Shown in pieces: positions 1 to 9,009 of a DNA stretch of 64,000 bases. Position numbers and translations under genes: made by a program. Source of the DNA: Vreelandella profundi (lineage in GTDB: Bacteria > Pseudomonadota > Gammaproteobacteria > Pseudomonadales > Halomonadaceae); NCBI RefSeq assembly GCF_019722725.1, contig NZ_CP077941.1:3286001-3350000 (forward strand). The letters run 5' to 3'. Each line of letters begins with the position of its first letter. Within the stretch, counting starts at the first letter, position 1. The notes under the pieces are model-generated. The model was not told the origin of the DNA, ran no database searches, and saw nothing but the letters and a program-made list of their open reading frames with translations.

Positions 1-1424
1 ATGCCCGAAATCGCATTGGTCACCGCCATCAACGGCGTGTGCAGCGAGTGGCTGACTTTCCAAATCACCTGGAAGCCGATAAAGCAGGCTAGTACAAAGA
101 CAATAAAGTGCTGCATAAAGGAAACAGGAGCGACTTGACCGAGTAGCAGCATCAACGCGCCACCGATGGCCAACAGCCCCACTTGGCGCGTGGTTTGCGC
201 TTTAAAGCCGGCAATCTCGGCGGCTTTTTTCTCTTCAAGCGTGGGCTCTTTCTCTTTCTTCTTCGGCTTAGCCGCGCCAATCGCTTTCACTTTAGGCGGC
301 GGCGGTGGGAAGGTGATTTCGCCCTGATGCGTTACCGTGGCGCCACGAATCACATCGTCGTCCATATTGTGATTAATCACGCCCTCTTTCTCAGGCGTTA
401 GATCCGTCAACATATGGCGAATATTGGTGGCGTAGAGCAAGGATGACTGCGTTGCCATGCGCGAGGGGAAATCGGTGTAGCCGATCACGACCACGCCGTT
501 ATCGCTGACCACGCGCTCGTCAGGCTTGGTGAGATCGCAGTTACCGCCCTTCTCGGCGGCCAGATCAATAATCACCGAGCCCGGCTTCATGGCTGCGACC
601 ATATCTTCCAGCCACAGCTTGGGCGCAGGCTTGCCGGGGATCAGTGCGGTAGTGATGACGATATCGACATCGAGCGCCTGCTCACGGAAGCATTCAAGCT
701 GCTTCTCGCGAAACTCAGGGCTTGAGGGCGATGCGTAACCACCGCTTTCGGAACCGTCCTGGCTATCTTCAAAATCGAGGAACACGAACTCCGCGCCCAT
801 GGACTCGATCTGCTCAGATACCTCAGGGCGCACATCAAACGCGCGTACCACGGCACCCAGGCTGGTGGCGGTACCGATCGCGGCCAACCCCGCCACGCCC
901 GCGCCAATCACGAGCACCTTCGCCGGTGGCACCTTGCCCGCGGCGGTCACTTGGCCGGTAAAGAAGCGGCCAAAGTTGTTGCCCGCTTCAATCACTGCGC
1001 GATAGCCCGCGATATTGGCCATGGACGAAAGCGCGTCCATCTTCTGCGCCCGTGAGATACGCGGCACCATATCCATCGCTACTACGGTTGCGCCCTGGGC
1101 CTTACATTTTTCAAGCAGCGCTTCATTTTGAGCCGGCCAGAAGAACGCGATCAATGTTTGGCCTTCACGCAACCGCTCGGCTTCTGCATCGGAGGGCTCA
1201 CGGACTTTAATGACCACCTCAGCATCGCGCCAGAGCGCATCAGGACCGTCCACTACGGTCACGCCAGCCTCGCGATAAGTATCGTCATTAAAGCCCGCCG
1301 CCAAACCTGCGCCGGTTTCAACCAGGCACTCGTGGCCTAGTTTCTGGATCTGCTTTGCGCTCTCAGGGGTTAGCGCTACACGCGCTTCTCCCTGGGCACT
1401 CTCCTTCGGTGCGCCTATTTTCAC
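1..1424 (-). CDS. pntA: NAD(P) transhydrogenase subunit alpha (partial)
   Basis: The encoded protein is the soluble/NAD-binding alpha subunit of the membrane transhydrogenase that uses the proton gradient to make NADPH from NADH. Reading starts at a GTG at 1424, preceded by AGGAG a few bases upstream, and runs off the left window edge after about 474 codons (E. coli PntA is 510 residues). Visible are the N-terminal AlaDH/PNT-type domain opening with KIGAPKES, the Rossmann motif VIGAGVAG, a proline-rich linker followed by a lysine-rich stretch, and the start of the membrane helices (GLLAIGGALMLLLG). pntB would be expected beyond the left edge. The start codon is clear; only the C-terminus is missing. 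Confidence 0.95.
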   Translation of the reverse strand, partial: MKIGAPKESAQGEARVALTPESAKQIQKLGHECLVETGAGLAAGFNDDTYREAGVTVVDGPDALWRDAEVVIKVREPSDAEAERLREGQTLIAFFWPAQNEALLEKCKAQGATVVAMDMVPRISRAQKMDALSSMANIAGYRAVIEAGNNFGRFFTGQVTAAGKVPPAKVLVIGAGVAGLAAIGTATSLGAVVRAFDVRPEVSEQIESMGAEFVFLDFEDSQDGSESGGYASPSSPEFREKQLECFREQALDVDIVITTALIPGKPAPKLWLEDMVAAMKPGSVIIDLAAEKGGNCDLTKPDERVVSDNGVVVIGYTDFPSRMATQSSLLYATNIRHMLTDLTPEKEGVINHNMDDDVIRGATVTHQGEITFPPPPPKVKAIGAAKPKKKEKEPTLEEKKAAEIAGFKAQTTRQVGLLAIGGALMLLLGQVAPVSFMQHFIVFVLACFIGFQVIWKVSHSLHTPLMAVTNAISG

Positions 1425-1577
1425 TGGCGTTCTCCTTTTATTAATTGTCTGCAGCGCCCCTTAAATGAACGTAATGCAACGCACATTCCGCTCAAGGCAT
1501 AGCATCATTACCGACGGCTAGTTTTCTTTCAACCGTATTGAACCTTGTCAGGCCAACATTAAAAATTAATTTTTCTT
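1425..1577 (-). promoter_or_regulatory. pntA leader and probable promoter region
   Basis: This gap separates the LysR gene stop from the pntA start, both on the minus strand. It carries the pntA Shine-Dalgarno sequence (AGGAG, about 1431-1436). On the minus strand a TTGAAA followed about 16 bases later by TAATGA could be a sigma-70 promoter, but this is a weak reading by eye. No gene is seen in it. Confidence 0.35.
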
Positions 1578-2519
1578 TTAGTAAGCCGCGAAAGGCCGGT
1601 GGTTGAAGGCCTGCGCAAACGTCGTAAGCTGCTGATAAAGCCAGGCAATGGCCGGATCACTGGCATAGAGCCCATGCTGGATCAGGGTCATTTTTAACGC
1701 TGGCAACTCCTGCGGTGGTTCCACTAAGCGTACCGGCAGCATATCGACAAACCGTTCAGCCATTTGCAGCGGGAGCGTCATGATCGCTTCTGTTAACGCC
1801 ACCACCCGCGCGGCGGCGATATAGTTGAGATTCTTAGAAATCACATGCCGCCTTAAGCCGTGCTGCACCAAACAGCTGTCAATGTTACTGGGGCGCAGGC
1901 CGCTGATATCGGTCAGTTCCACATGCCTTTCTCGGGCAAATTGCACGATATCTAACGTTTCACCTATGCGCTTATTATGAGTCGCCGCCAAACAGACCAG
2001 CTCCTCATCCATCCAGGGCGTTTGTATCACGCCACTAGGCAGTGCGCTTTGGCTATCCAATCCTACCACCATGTCGACATGGCGTTGTTCAAGACCTTCA
2101 CTTAATACATCAGGGGTAATCAGCTCAATTGAAAAGCTAATGCCCGGCGCATAGGCCAATAGCTGGCTAAGAAAAGGCGGGTACATCACCTCTTCAAAGT
2201 AATCCGTGGTGGCAAGCGTAAAGCGCCGCGTGCTCTCGGCAGGCGAAAATATCGCAGGCGGCGCGAGCCCCTCACGAAGCAACGCCAGCGCCTGCTGCAC
2301 GACGGGCAATAGCGCCAGCGCGCGTGGGGTTGGCTGCATACCGTTTTCTGTGCGCACCAACAGCGGGTCGCCCAGCGACTCTCGCAGACGCTTAAGCGCA
2401 TGGCTCAGCGCTGGCTGGCTTAGATAGAGCGCCTCTGCCGCCCGAGTAACGTGGCGTTCACGCATCAATGTCTCAAAGACCAGCAGCAGATTAAGATCGA
2501 AATAACGGAACGAGCGCAT
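1578..2519 (-). CDS. LysR-family transcriptional regulator
   Basis: A 313-residue LysR-type regulator. The N-terminal winged helix-turn-helix (about residues 1-65) has the usual pattern of a family-typical recognition helix (LYLSQPALSHALKRL), followed by a substrate-binding-like effector domain to the C-terminus; length is normal for the family. It is transcribed divergently from the agmatinase gene, with a 129-base shared gap that carries a 6-3-6 inverted repeat, so by LysR convention it probably controls speB and itself. The effector is unknown; agmatine or a related guanidino compound is a context guess. Confidence 0.88.
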   Translation of the reverse strand: MRSFRYFDLNLLLVFETLMRERHVTRAAEALYLSQPALSHALKRLRESLGDPLLVRTENGMQPTPRALALLPVVQQALALLREGLAPPAIFSPAESTRRFTLATTDYFEEVMYPPFLSQLLAYAPGISFSIELITPDVLSEGLEQRHVDMVVGLDSQSALPSGVIQTPWMDEELVCLAATHNKRIGETLDIVQFARERHVELTDISGLRPSNIDSCLVQHGLRRHVISKNLNYIAAARVVALTEAIMTLPLQMAERFVDMLPVRLVEPPQELPALKMTLIQHGLYASDPAIAWLYQQLTTFAQAFNHRPFAAY

Positions 2520-2530
2520 AGCGCCTCACT

Positions 2531-2545
2531 ATTCATTCTATGAAT
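2531..2545. promoter_or_regulatory. candidate LysR operator between lysR and speB
   Basis: A perfect inverted repeat ATTCAT-TCT-ATGAAT lies just upstream of the LysR start, followed by a further ATTCATTT half site at about 2561. A short dyad with AT arms in a divergent LysR/target gap is the usual architecture of a LysR binding site. Binding is inferred only. Confidence 0.45.
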
Positions 2546-2648
2546 GATTAAATTCTAAACATTCATTTAAATTATCGCCAATTATTCCTTATCGTCTGCC
2601 CCATTCGCGACCATCAGAAAGTTCCTGCACATAAGGAGAAGCACACCG

Positions 2649-3584
2649 GTGACTCACCACCACGCAATGCCTGCACAAACGATGCCCAGCCTTTATGGCG
2701 ATGTGATTTCTACTTTTATGGGTGTCGCAAAAGCAACGGACCCCAAGGCAACCGACGCCGATGTCGTGGTGAGTGGCGTGCCTTTTGACCTTGCCTGTTC
2801 GGGCCGTGCCGGCACCCGCATGGGGCCAAATGCTATTCGTCAAAGTACCGCTAATTTAATCTGGGAAGGCAAACGCTGGCCCTGGGACTTTGCGCTAGAA
2901 GAACGCTTAAGCGTGTGCGATGCCGGCAACGTTGACTATGCGTATGGCGAGCCCGAGAGCCTGGTAGACAATCTGGAAAAGCATGCCCACCGCTGGCTAA
3001 GCGCAGGTAAAAAAATGCTGACGCTCGGCGGCGATCATTACATTAGCCTGCCGCTGCTGCGCGCCCATGCGCGGGTACACGGCCCGTTAGCACTTATTCA
3101 TTTCGATGCTCACACTGACACTTACGAGCAAGGCACGCGCTTTGATCACGGGACCATTTTTCACCATGCCCTGAAAGAAGGCCTGGTCGTGCCTGAGCAC
3201 TCGCTGCAAATTGGCATCCGCACCAGCTACGACCGCAGCAACCATCCTTATGAAGTGCTGGACGCTGACTGGGTCAACGACCACGGCCCCGCTGCGGTGC
3301 TGGAACGTATCCGCGCCCGCGTTGGCCATCACCCGGCCTACGTTAGCCTGGACATTGATGGACTCGACCCGGCTTACGCACCCGGCACCGGCACGCCCGT
3401 TTGCGGCGGCATGTCGACTGACTTAATGTTGAAAGTCATCCGCGGCATGGTCGGTATGGATTTAATCGGCATGGACGTGGTGGAGGTCAACCCCGCCTAT
3501 GACCACGGCGACATCACCTCATTGGCCGCCGCCACGCTGGGGCTGGAGTTTTTGTATACGTTAGCGGCGTCTAAGGGCGTTTGA
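2649..3584 (+). CDS. speB: Agmatinase (ureohydrolase family)
   Basis: Agmatinase hydrolyses agmatine to putrescine and urea using a binuclear manganese centre. The 311-residue protein matches the length of E. coli SpeB (306). Metal ligands are all present: GGDHYIS, then FDAHTDT, then SLDIDGLDP, and the region PGTGTPVCGG typical of the family. The GTG start at 2649 follows AAGGAG by ten bases; an ATG at 2667 is an alternative. It stands alone downstream of the divergent LysR gene. A related guanidino-acid ureohydrolase is possible, but the pattern of residues around the metal site resembles SpeB most closely. Confidence 0.88.
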   Translation: MTHHHAMPAQTMPSLYGDVISTFMGVAKATDPKATDADVVVSGVPFDLACSGRAGTRMGPNAIRQSTANLIWEGKRWPWDFALEERLSVCDAGNVDYAYGEPESLVDNLEKHAHRWLSAGKKMLTLGGDHYISLPLLRAHARVHGPLALIHFDAHTDTYEQGTRFDHGTIFHHALKEGLVVPEHSLQIGIRTSYDRSNHPYEVLDADWVNDHGPAAVLERIRARVGHHPAYVSLDIDGLDPAYAPGTGTPVCGGMSTDLMLKVIRGMVGMDLIGMDVVEVNPAYDHGDITSLAAATLGLEFLYTLAASKGV

Positions 3585-3644
3585 AACGTTACTCATGATG
3601 CTTAGCCGTTATTAACAGCGCCAAGCATCAAGCCAATTGATTGC

Positions 3645-4315
3645 TCACTGCCAGATGGCCCTATAGTTATGCTGCCAGGGATGGTCATCCTGATAACGTG
3701 CGGCCAGCGCCAGCAGCAGGTGGTCCGCCTGCCAGGGCCCGATAAGCTGCAAACCGATTGGCAGACCTTCACGGGATAGCCCCGTAGGTAGGCTGATCGC
3801 TGGATTGCCGGCAGCATTCACCCAGCCGGTGAAAATCGCATGGCCACGGGGGCCAACTGGCTGACCATCGATCATGGGCGGATAGGGTTCATCAGCGGGC
3901 CATGACAACGCCGCAATGCTCGGCATCAGCACAACATCGGTACGCGTAAACAAACCATCCACTTGATTTCTAAGCTCATCAATAACGTTAAGCAGCTGCC
4001 AGAGTTTGGTTGATAGCAGGCTAGCGCCCGCCTCAGCCATCTCACGGTATTTAGACGACGCCTGTGCGATCCAGTCAGGTTCGTCAGCGCTAACTGCGCC
4101 AAGCCAATCTTACCGATGTCACTCCAAGCTTCATTGAGCGATGCTAAATCGAGAGGGAAATCTGTTCGTTCTACGCGCATGCCAAACTGCTCAAAGCGGT
4201 CTGCGGCTGCCTCTACCTGCTGTCGAATCTGAGGATCCACCGGCTGACCATCCAGCGAAGTAATGCATAACAAGCGCGTAAGTTTTCTATCGCGAGAAAG
4301 CTTGAGCACCTGAGA
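3645..4315 (-). pseudogene. Amidase-signature family remnant
   Basis: Two overlapping minus-strand frames (3645-4040 and about 3926-4309) together give the middle and C-terminal part of an amidase-signature enzyme, with the typical tail NPAISLPTGLSREGLPIGLQLIGP. The frame changes between them, near 4040, and the entire N-terminal half with the catalytic Lys-Ser-Ser region is missing. The homology stops at about 4315, where an unrelated plus-strand fragment begins. This is a broken, non-functional amidase. Confidence 0.8.
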
Positions 4316-4327
4316 GCGTCGATCTAA

Positions 4328-4750
4328 GCAATCACTTCCTTCAAACTGGCACTCAACGAGCGGCTATCAATAGACGGCGTTGAACGCCTGGGACTGGTCT
4401 CTCCCTACGTTAGTGATGTACAGAACAAAATCATCAAAAACTATCGCTCAATCGGCGTTACCTGTATTGCCGAGGATCATCTCAGCATTAGCGACAATTT
4501 TTCATTTGCCGAAGTGAGTGAATCAACGCTTGATAGCCAAGTTCGCAACGTGGCGAAAGCCGCACCTCAAGCTATCGCCACCTATTGCACTAACCTGCAT
4601 GCGGCTCAGGTAGTATCACGCTGGGAGCGCGAGCACGGCATTCCGATATTTGACACAACCGCCACCGTAATATGGAAAATACTGCGCATGATCGAGGTTG
4701 ATCCACAGTCGTTACGTGGGTGGGGGCAGCTCTTCACACAAAGCCGTTAA
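4328..4750 (+). pseudogene. Maleate isomerase/Asp-Glu racemase family, 3' remnant
   Basis: An open frame from 4328 to the stop at 4750 encodes the C-terminal part of a maleate cis-trans isomerase/arylmalonate decarboxylase-type protein. It shows RLGLVSPYV, then CIAEDHLSIS, then a second-cysteine segment ATYCTNLHAA and the family-like C-terminus. About the first half of a usual ~250-residue protein is missing: the frame begins straight after a stop at 4325 and abuts the amidase remnant. The join at about 4315-4328 looks like a deletion scar between two head-to-head catabolic genes. Confidence 0.7.
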
Positions 4751-4847
4751 CGCTCTTCAAGGCCGTGCGATCAAAACATACTGGTCAGTTTGTAGCATGC
4801 GCCAAACCCGACCCTGTTCAACTCAAGCATAACGCGGAGGTTATTAA

Positions 4848-5618
4848 ATGAATCGATTAGCGACGCACCTCCTCGCCAAAGCACTCTGTAACGCCTGGAC
4901 AACCGGACAATCGCTCTCTAATAAACAAGCACATCAGCTAGCACCGCAAAGTAGCGAGGAAGCCTACCTGATACAACAGCAGGTGGCCGCCCAACTTAAT
5001 TTTTTCGATGGGCAAAGGCCGACAGCATGGAAGGTTGGTGGAAATCGCGAACTATCTGCGGCTACGCCTATTGCTGATGCCCATACCGTAAGCTCACCCT
5101 TCACATTTGACACCTCCACGGCTCATAACATGCTGGGCATAGAGGCGGAGCTCGCCGTTCAGCTAAAGGCGCCGCTATGGGCAGGAAGCACCCGACAAGA
5201 GGCGCAAGAGGCGATAGGCCACGTCGTTGTTGCTATCGAACTATGCGATGTAAGGGCAATCGGCTGGCCGCAACTTCCACCCCACTTCTTATTAGCCGAT
5301 CAACAGATGAACCGCTGTCTAGTCCTGGGTAGCGGCTTAGCAGAGGGTTGGCAACCACAGTTTGCTCATTCCACGGCCAGCCTGTCGGTTAACGGAACCA
5401 CGCTGCAAGAAAAGCAAAGCGCTCATCCGCTTAATGATCCACTCGCGCTTTTACCGTGGCTTGCCAATCATGCAGAGAAGCAGGTTGGTTCTGGCCTAGC
5501 GGCAGGCGATTGGATCACTACCGGCGCTTGGCTAGGGATCTATGAAGCCAAGCCAGGAGACACTATCGTGGTGAGTTTTTCAGGCATTGGCGAGGCTAGG
5601 TGTGTGTTTTCCAAGTAG
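4848..5618 (+). CDS. 2-keto-4-pentenoate hydratase / FAH-superfamily protein
   Basis: A 256-residue member of the MhpD/fumarylacetoacetate-hydrolase superfamily. These are metal-dependent hydratases, hydrolases or decarboxylases acting on 2-keto acids from ring-cleavage pathways. Visible are AWKVGGN near residue 60, the metal-site stretch MLGIEAELAVQL (about 91-102), VAIELCDVR, and the C-terminal GDWITTGAWLG plus GDTIVVSFSGIG. An SD-like GGAGG lies just before the ATG. It follows the amidase and isomerase remnants, so it may be the surviving gene of a partly deleted catabolic locus. The exact substrate cannot be told. Confidence 0.75.
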   Translation: MNRLATHLLAKALCNAWTTGQSLSNKQAHQLAPQSSEEAYLIQQQVAAQLNFFDGQRPTAWKVGGNRELSAATPIADAHTVSSPFTFDTSTAHNMLGIEAELAVQLKAPLWAGSTRQEAQEAIGHVVVAIELCDVRAIGWPQLPPHFLLADQQMNRCLVLGSGLAEGWQPQFAHSTASLSVNGTTLQEKQSAHPLNDPLALLPWLANHAEKQVGSGLAAGDWITTGAWLGIYEAKPGDTIVVSFSGIGEARCVFSK

Positions 5619-5732
5619 TCATCCTCTACCAGAATATTAAGGCCTAGAAGTCTCTACGAAACCCGGGTCGATTCATAAGAACATCATAAAAGACCAGAGC
5701 AACATAAGATTCTAGCGGCCTGGGAAAGTGCA

Positions 5733-6518
5733 TCAATAGGCCGTACTTCTCTGTAGTGTAGGCTTTGTCTCCCACACCTCGCCATCCTGGGCCATACGTA
5801 CTTTGGGGGGTAGGCACGGCGGGGTTACTAAACACTCGGCATCAAGGTCATGACCAATATGGGTCAGATACGCTTGCGGCGGGTTAAGGCGGGTGATGAT
5901 ATCGAGTGCCTGGGTAATGGTGTTGTGGTTTCGTGGCGTTGCGTAAGACGCCGGGTGGCAAGCATCAAGTACCACGACATCCGGCCCCCAACTGCGCAAA
6001 AAACGCTCAGTTTCTACAGGCAAGCCGAACGTATCCGTAAGATACGCTAACCGCGTTCCGCCATCGTCTAGGCAATAGCCCAGCGTGGGTTTTGAGTGAT
6101 TGAGCGGCACCGGCGTTACCGTCAAACTTTCCAATGTGAGCGGCTTAAACGGCTTTAAACCGGGCTGAAAATCCAGCACACCTGAATTGCGATAAAGGTC
6201 GGCACATCCTTGGGGATCTTTTGGCCCGTAAACCGGAATCGATTCGCCACTGCCCCAGCGCAGGTGGAATAACCCCTGCACGTGGTCAGCATGATAGTGA
6301 GTAATTAAAAAAGCGGCGGGGCGCTCTATATCACAGCTATGGGCCAAGTCCATACGGCCCGCATCGAGTAGGTAGCGCTTTCCATCCACGCGTACCTCGG
6401 CGCAACAAGGCCCTCGCTGCAGGCTAGTAAACACTCGTGCCCGTGTGCAGGCCGCACAACCGCAGCCAAAACAGGGCACCTGGGCGCTGTCACCCGTGCC
6501 GATAAATTGAAACTCCAT
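5733..6518 (-). CDS. phnP: Phosphoribosyl 1,2-cyclic phosphate phosphodiesterase
   Basis: PhnP is the metallo-beta-lactamase-fold enzyme that opens the 1,2-cyclic phosphate of 5-phosphoribosyl left by C-P lyase. The 261-residue product (E. coli 252) has the N-terminal zinc-binding cysteines (CFGCGCAAC), the metal motif THYHADH, LTDTFGLP, LDACHP and the final histidine TYLTHIGHDL-like segment (AYLTHIGHDL). It is the last gene of the phn operon, 23 bases after phnN. phnO, which lies between phnN and phnP in E. coli, is absent here. Confidence 0.92.
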   Translation of the reverse strand: MEFQFIGTGDSAQVPCFGCGCAACTRARVFTSLQRGPCCAEVRVDGKRYLLDAGRMDLAHSCDIERPAAFLITHYHADHVQGLFHLRWGSGESIPVYGPKDPQGCADLYRNSGVLDFQPGLKPFKPLTLESLTVTPVPLNHSKPTLGYCLDDGGTRLAYLTDTFGLPVETERFLRSWGPDVVVLDACHPASYATPRNHNTITQALDIITRLNPPQAYLTHIGHDLDAECLVTPPCLPPKVRMAQDGEVWETKPTLQRSTAY

Positions 6519-6541
6519 CGCTCAGCTCTCCCGCTGTGGTT

Positions 6542-7096
6542 CTAGCACGTGGAACACTCCTCAATCACCGCCGTTAAGGCCGCTAAACTGTCGCTCAGCT
6601 TTCCACCGTTATCGACTCTTGCAAGCCCCGGAAAGGACTCTTTCAGCTCGCGTTCTACTTCGCGGTGGCGCTCAAGTCGGCGCTCAATGTCCTCTGGCGA
6701 TTCACGCCCCCGTGCGACTAGCCTACGCCGCAGCACATCAGCAGGCGCGATGACCAGCACCGGCACCAGGGCGTTACCAAACCGCTGTTGTGCTTTTGGT
6801 AAGGCGCGCCGGCTACCGTTAAGCAGCACCGTGGTGCCACTGGCTAGCCACGCCTCCACCTCAACCCCAATGCCATAGTTCAGGTTGTGGGCATGCCAGT
6901 CGAGACACAGCAGCCCGGCTTCGCGGCGCACCGCAAACTCAGCGTCACTAAGCGCAATGCAGCCTTCATCCACACCACTTTCCCGCGTGAGGTAGCGATG
7001 AGCAATCAGCCACTCGGGGTGCGCGCGACGTGCAGCCTGCAGCAGGCTATCTTTGCCTACCCCACTAGCGCCGATCAGGTAGATTAAACGCCCCAT
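6542..7096 (-). CDS. phnN: Ribose 1,5-bisphosphate phosphokinase
   Basis: PhnN phosphorylates ribose 1,5-bisphosphate to PRPP, feeding the phosphonate-derived sugar into nucleotide metabolism. The Walker A motif GASGVGKDS sits at the N-terminus, and the protein resembles guanylate-kinase-like folds. I place the start at 7096, giving about 184 residues as in E. coli (185): this ATG overlaps the phnM stop as TGATG, whereas a longer frame to 7123 would run inside phnM. It lies between phnM and phnP in the operon. Confidence 0.92.
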   Translation of the reverse strand: MGRLIYLIGASGVGKDSLLQAARRAHPEWLIAHRYLTRESGVDEGCIALSDAEFAVRREAGLLCLDWHAHNLNYGIGVEVEAWLASGTTVLLNGSRRALPKAQQRFGNALVPVLVIAPADVLRRRLVARGRESPEDIERRLERHREVERELKESFPGLARVDNGGKLSDSLAALTAVIEECSTC

Positions 7097-8247
7097 CAGT
7101 GCACCTGTTTTCCGGCGCACCATACGCGCTGCACCAATGGATAGCCTTCAATTTCCCGCACCCGAATAAGATCGGCTCGCAGTCCTTCACCTATACGGCC
7201 CCGATCATGAAGTCCGACCGCTTCAGCGGGGTGGCGTGCCGCGCAGGCCACCGCACGAGGTAAGTCATAGCCGCCTTCCATGGCGGCAACCTGGAAGACC
7301 GCATCTAGCAACGCCGCCGGGTAGTAGTCCGAAGAGAGGATATCGAGTACGCCATGGCGCACCAGCTCACTCGCGGCGATATTGCCGGAGTGGGAGCCAC
7401 CGCGTACCACATTAGGGGCACCCATCATCACCGCCATACCGTGCCGGTGAGAGGCCGTGGCAGCGGCCAGCGTGGTGGGGAATTCGGCTACCTTGGTGCC
7501 ATATTCCAGGCTTTCGGCCACATGTTCAACGGTAGCATCGTCGTGGCTGGCAAGTGCTAGGCCACGCGCGTGGCAGGCCTGGGAAATCGCTTGGCGATAG
7601 GCGCTTGAGTACTGCGCACTAAAGTCTTGCTGGCGTTCAATAAACGCGTCAAGGCTGGCATCATCGAAACCGTGCTTGCCTTTGTAATACACCCGGTAAG
7701 CATCAAGGCTGACAAATTGACGCTGCCCTGGCGAGTGGTCCATCAGCGAGACCAGCCCAAGCTCTGGCAGGTCTGCCAGCGACTGAAAACGCGCCAGCGT
7801 ATCCGGGTGGCACACCTCACAGCGCAGGTGCAAACGGTGGTCAACACGCGCCATGCCGCTGCGATTGATCTCGGCCAGCGCCTCGACCATTTGGTGCAGC
7901 GCATTCTGGCGCATACCTTGGTCATCCACATCACCGATAGAGACCGCATCAAACACCGTGGTGATACCACTTGCGGCCATCTGAGCATCATGCGCCAACG
8001 CGGCTGAGCGTGATGGCCACGACACCCTGGGCCGGGGCTGAAAGTACTTTTCCATATTGTCCGTATGCAGTTCAATCAGCCCAGGCATCAGCAGATCGCC
8101 TTCGCAATCAATCGTCCCCGGTAGCGTGATAGACCTGCGTTCCACGGCATCAATCAGCCCATCTTTCAGCACAAGGCTGCCGTGTACGACCTCGTTATCG
8201 AGCACCAAGCGGGCATTGGTCAGAATCTGGTTATGGGTACTCATCAC
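7096..8247 (-). CDS. phnM: Alpha-D-ribose 1-methylphosphonate 5-triphosphate diphosphatase
   Basis: PhnM removes pyrophosphate from the ribose-1-phosphonate 5-triphosphate formed by PhnGHIL, making the substrate of PhnJ. The 383-residue protein (E. coli 378) is an amidohydrolase-superfamily member with the metal motif LIELHTDN (an HxD-type N-terminal ligand pair), LASHDDAT, and the C-terminal conserved ILSSDYYPA. It overlaps phnL at its start and phnN at its end, consistent with translational coupling. Confidence 0.94.
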   Translation of the reverse strand: MMSTHNQILTNARLVLDNEVVHGSLVLKDGLIDAVERRSITLPGTIDCEGDLLMPGLIELHTDNMEKYFQPRPRVSWPSRSAALAHDAQMAASGITTVFDAVSIGDVDDQGMRQNALHQMVEALAEINRSGMARVDHRLHLRCEVCHPDTLARFQSLADLPELGLVSLMDHSPGQRQFVSLDAYRVYYKGKHGFDDASLDAFIERQQDFSAQYSSAYRQAISQACHARGLALASHDDATVEHVAESLEYGTKVAEFPTTLAAATASHRHGMAVMMGAPNVVRGGSHSGNIAASELVRHGVLDILSSDYYPAALLDAVFQVAAMEGGYDLPRAVACAARHPAEAVGLHDRGRIGEGLRADLIRVREIEGYPLVQRVWCAGKQVH

Positions 8248-8969
8248 TACGGCTCCTGGGTAGCGCTCAGCATGTGCCCTTCCAGCGGCAGCAGGCTGTC
8301 GGCGACGCGTTCACGCACGTCTTCATCGTGGAAAATGCCTAGCATTGCGGTGCCACGCCTTTTGGCTTGATGAATCAGTTCAACCACCACATCGCGGTTG
8401 ACGCTATCCAATGAGGCAGTGGGCTCGTCCAATAACAACAAGGGATGCTCAGCGATAAAACCTCGGGCGATATTAACGCGCTGCTGCTCACCACCAGAGA
8501 AGGTGCCGGGGGCTAAGCTCCATAGCCGTTCCGGCAGGTTGAGCCTGGCGAGCAAGGTCTCGGCGCGCTGGTGTGCCTCGCTTAGCTCGCAGCCTCGAGA
8601 CAGTAGCGGCTCCATTACTACTTCACGCGCCGACACCCGTGGCACCACGCGCAAAAACTGACTGACATACCCAATCACATCACGGCGCAGTACATGCCAC
8701 GCCTGGGCGGGCAAGTCGCCAAGCTCTAGATCGCCATCGTCAAAGTGCAGCGTCAAGCGGCCGCCAGAGACGCGGTAGTTACCGTTAATCATCTTCAGCA
8801 AGGTACTTTTACCAATGCCGCTGCGCCCGGCCAGTACCACGCACTTGCCTGGCGCTAAGCTCACGTCGAGGCCGCGCATAACGGCTAGCTGCTGCCCACC
8901 TTGGGCGTGCAGCACAAAGGTCTTATCAAGCGCCGAGGCGCTTAGAAAAGGTTGGCTGGTCGCTGTCAT
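8247..8969 (-). CDS. phnL: C-P lyase complex ABC-type subunit PhnL
   Basis: PhnL is an ABC-family ATPase that works with PhnGHI in attaching phosphonate to ATP-derived ribose. The 240-residue sequence (E. coli 226) has Walker A GRSGIGKST, the signature FSGGEQQRVNIARG and Walker B LLLLDEPTASLD. No permease is linked to it, as expected for a catalytic-complex ATPase. It is 40 bases downstream of phnK and overlaps phnM. Confidence 0.94.
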   Translation of the reverse strand: MTATSQPFLSASALDKTFVLHAQGGQQLAVMRGLDVSLAPGKCVVLAGRSGIGKSTLLKMINGNYRVSGGRLTLHFDDGDLELGDLPAQAWHVLRRDVIGYVSQFLRVVPRVSAREVVMEPLLSRGCELSEAHQRAETLLARLNLPERLWSLAPGTFSGGEQQRVNIARGFIAEHPLLLLDEPTASLDSVNRDVVVELIHQAKRRGTAMLGIFHDEDVRERVADSLLPLEGHMLSATQEP

Positions 8970-9009
8970 AGCGGGCTCCTCGCGATGGAATCCTGGGAAT
9001 TAACACGGC

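Noticed and set aside
3597..3627. Terminator after speB
   Set aside because: Only an 8-base stem with a long loop and no T run; too weak to call.
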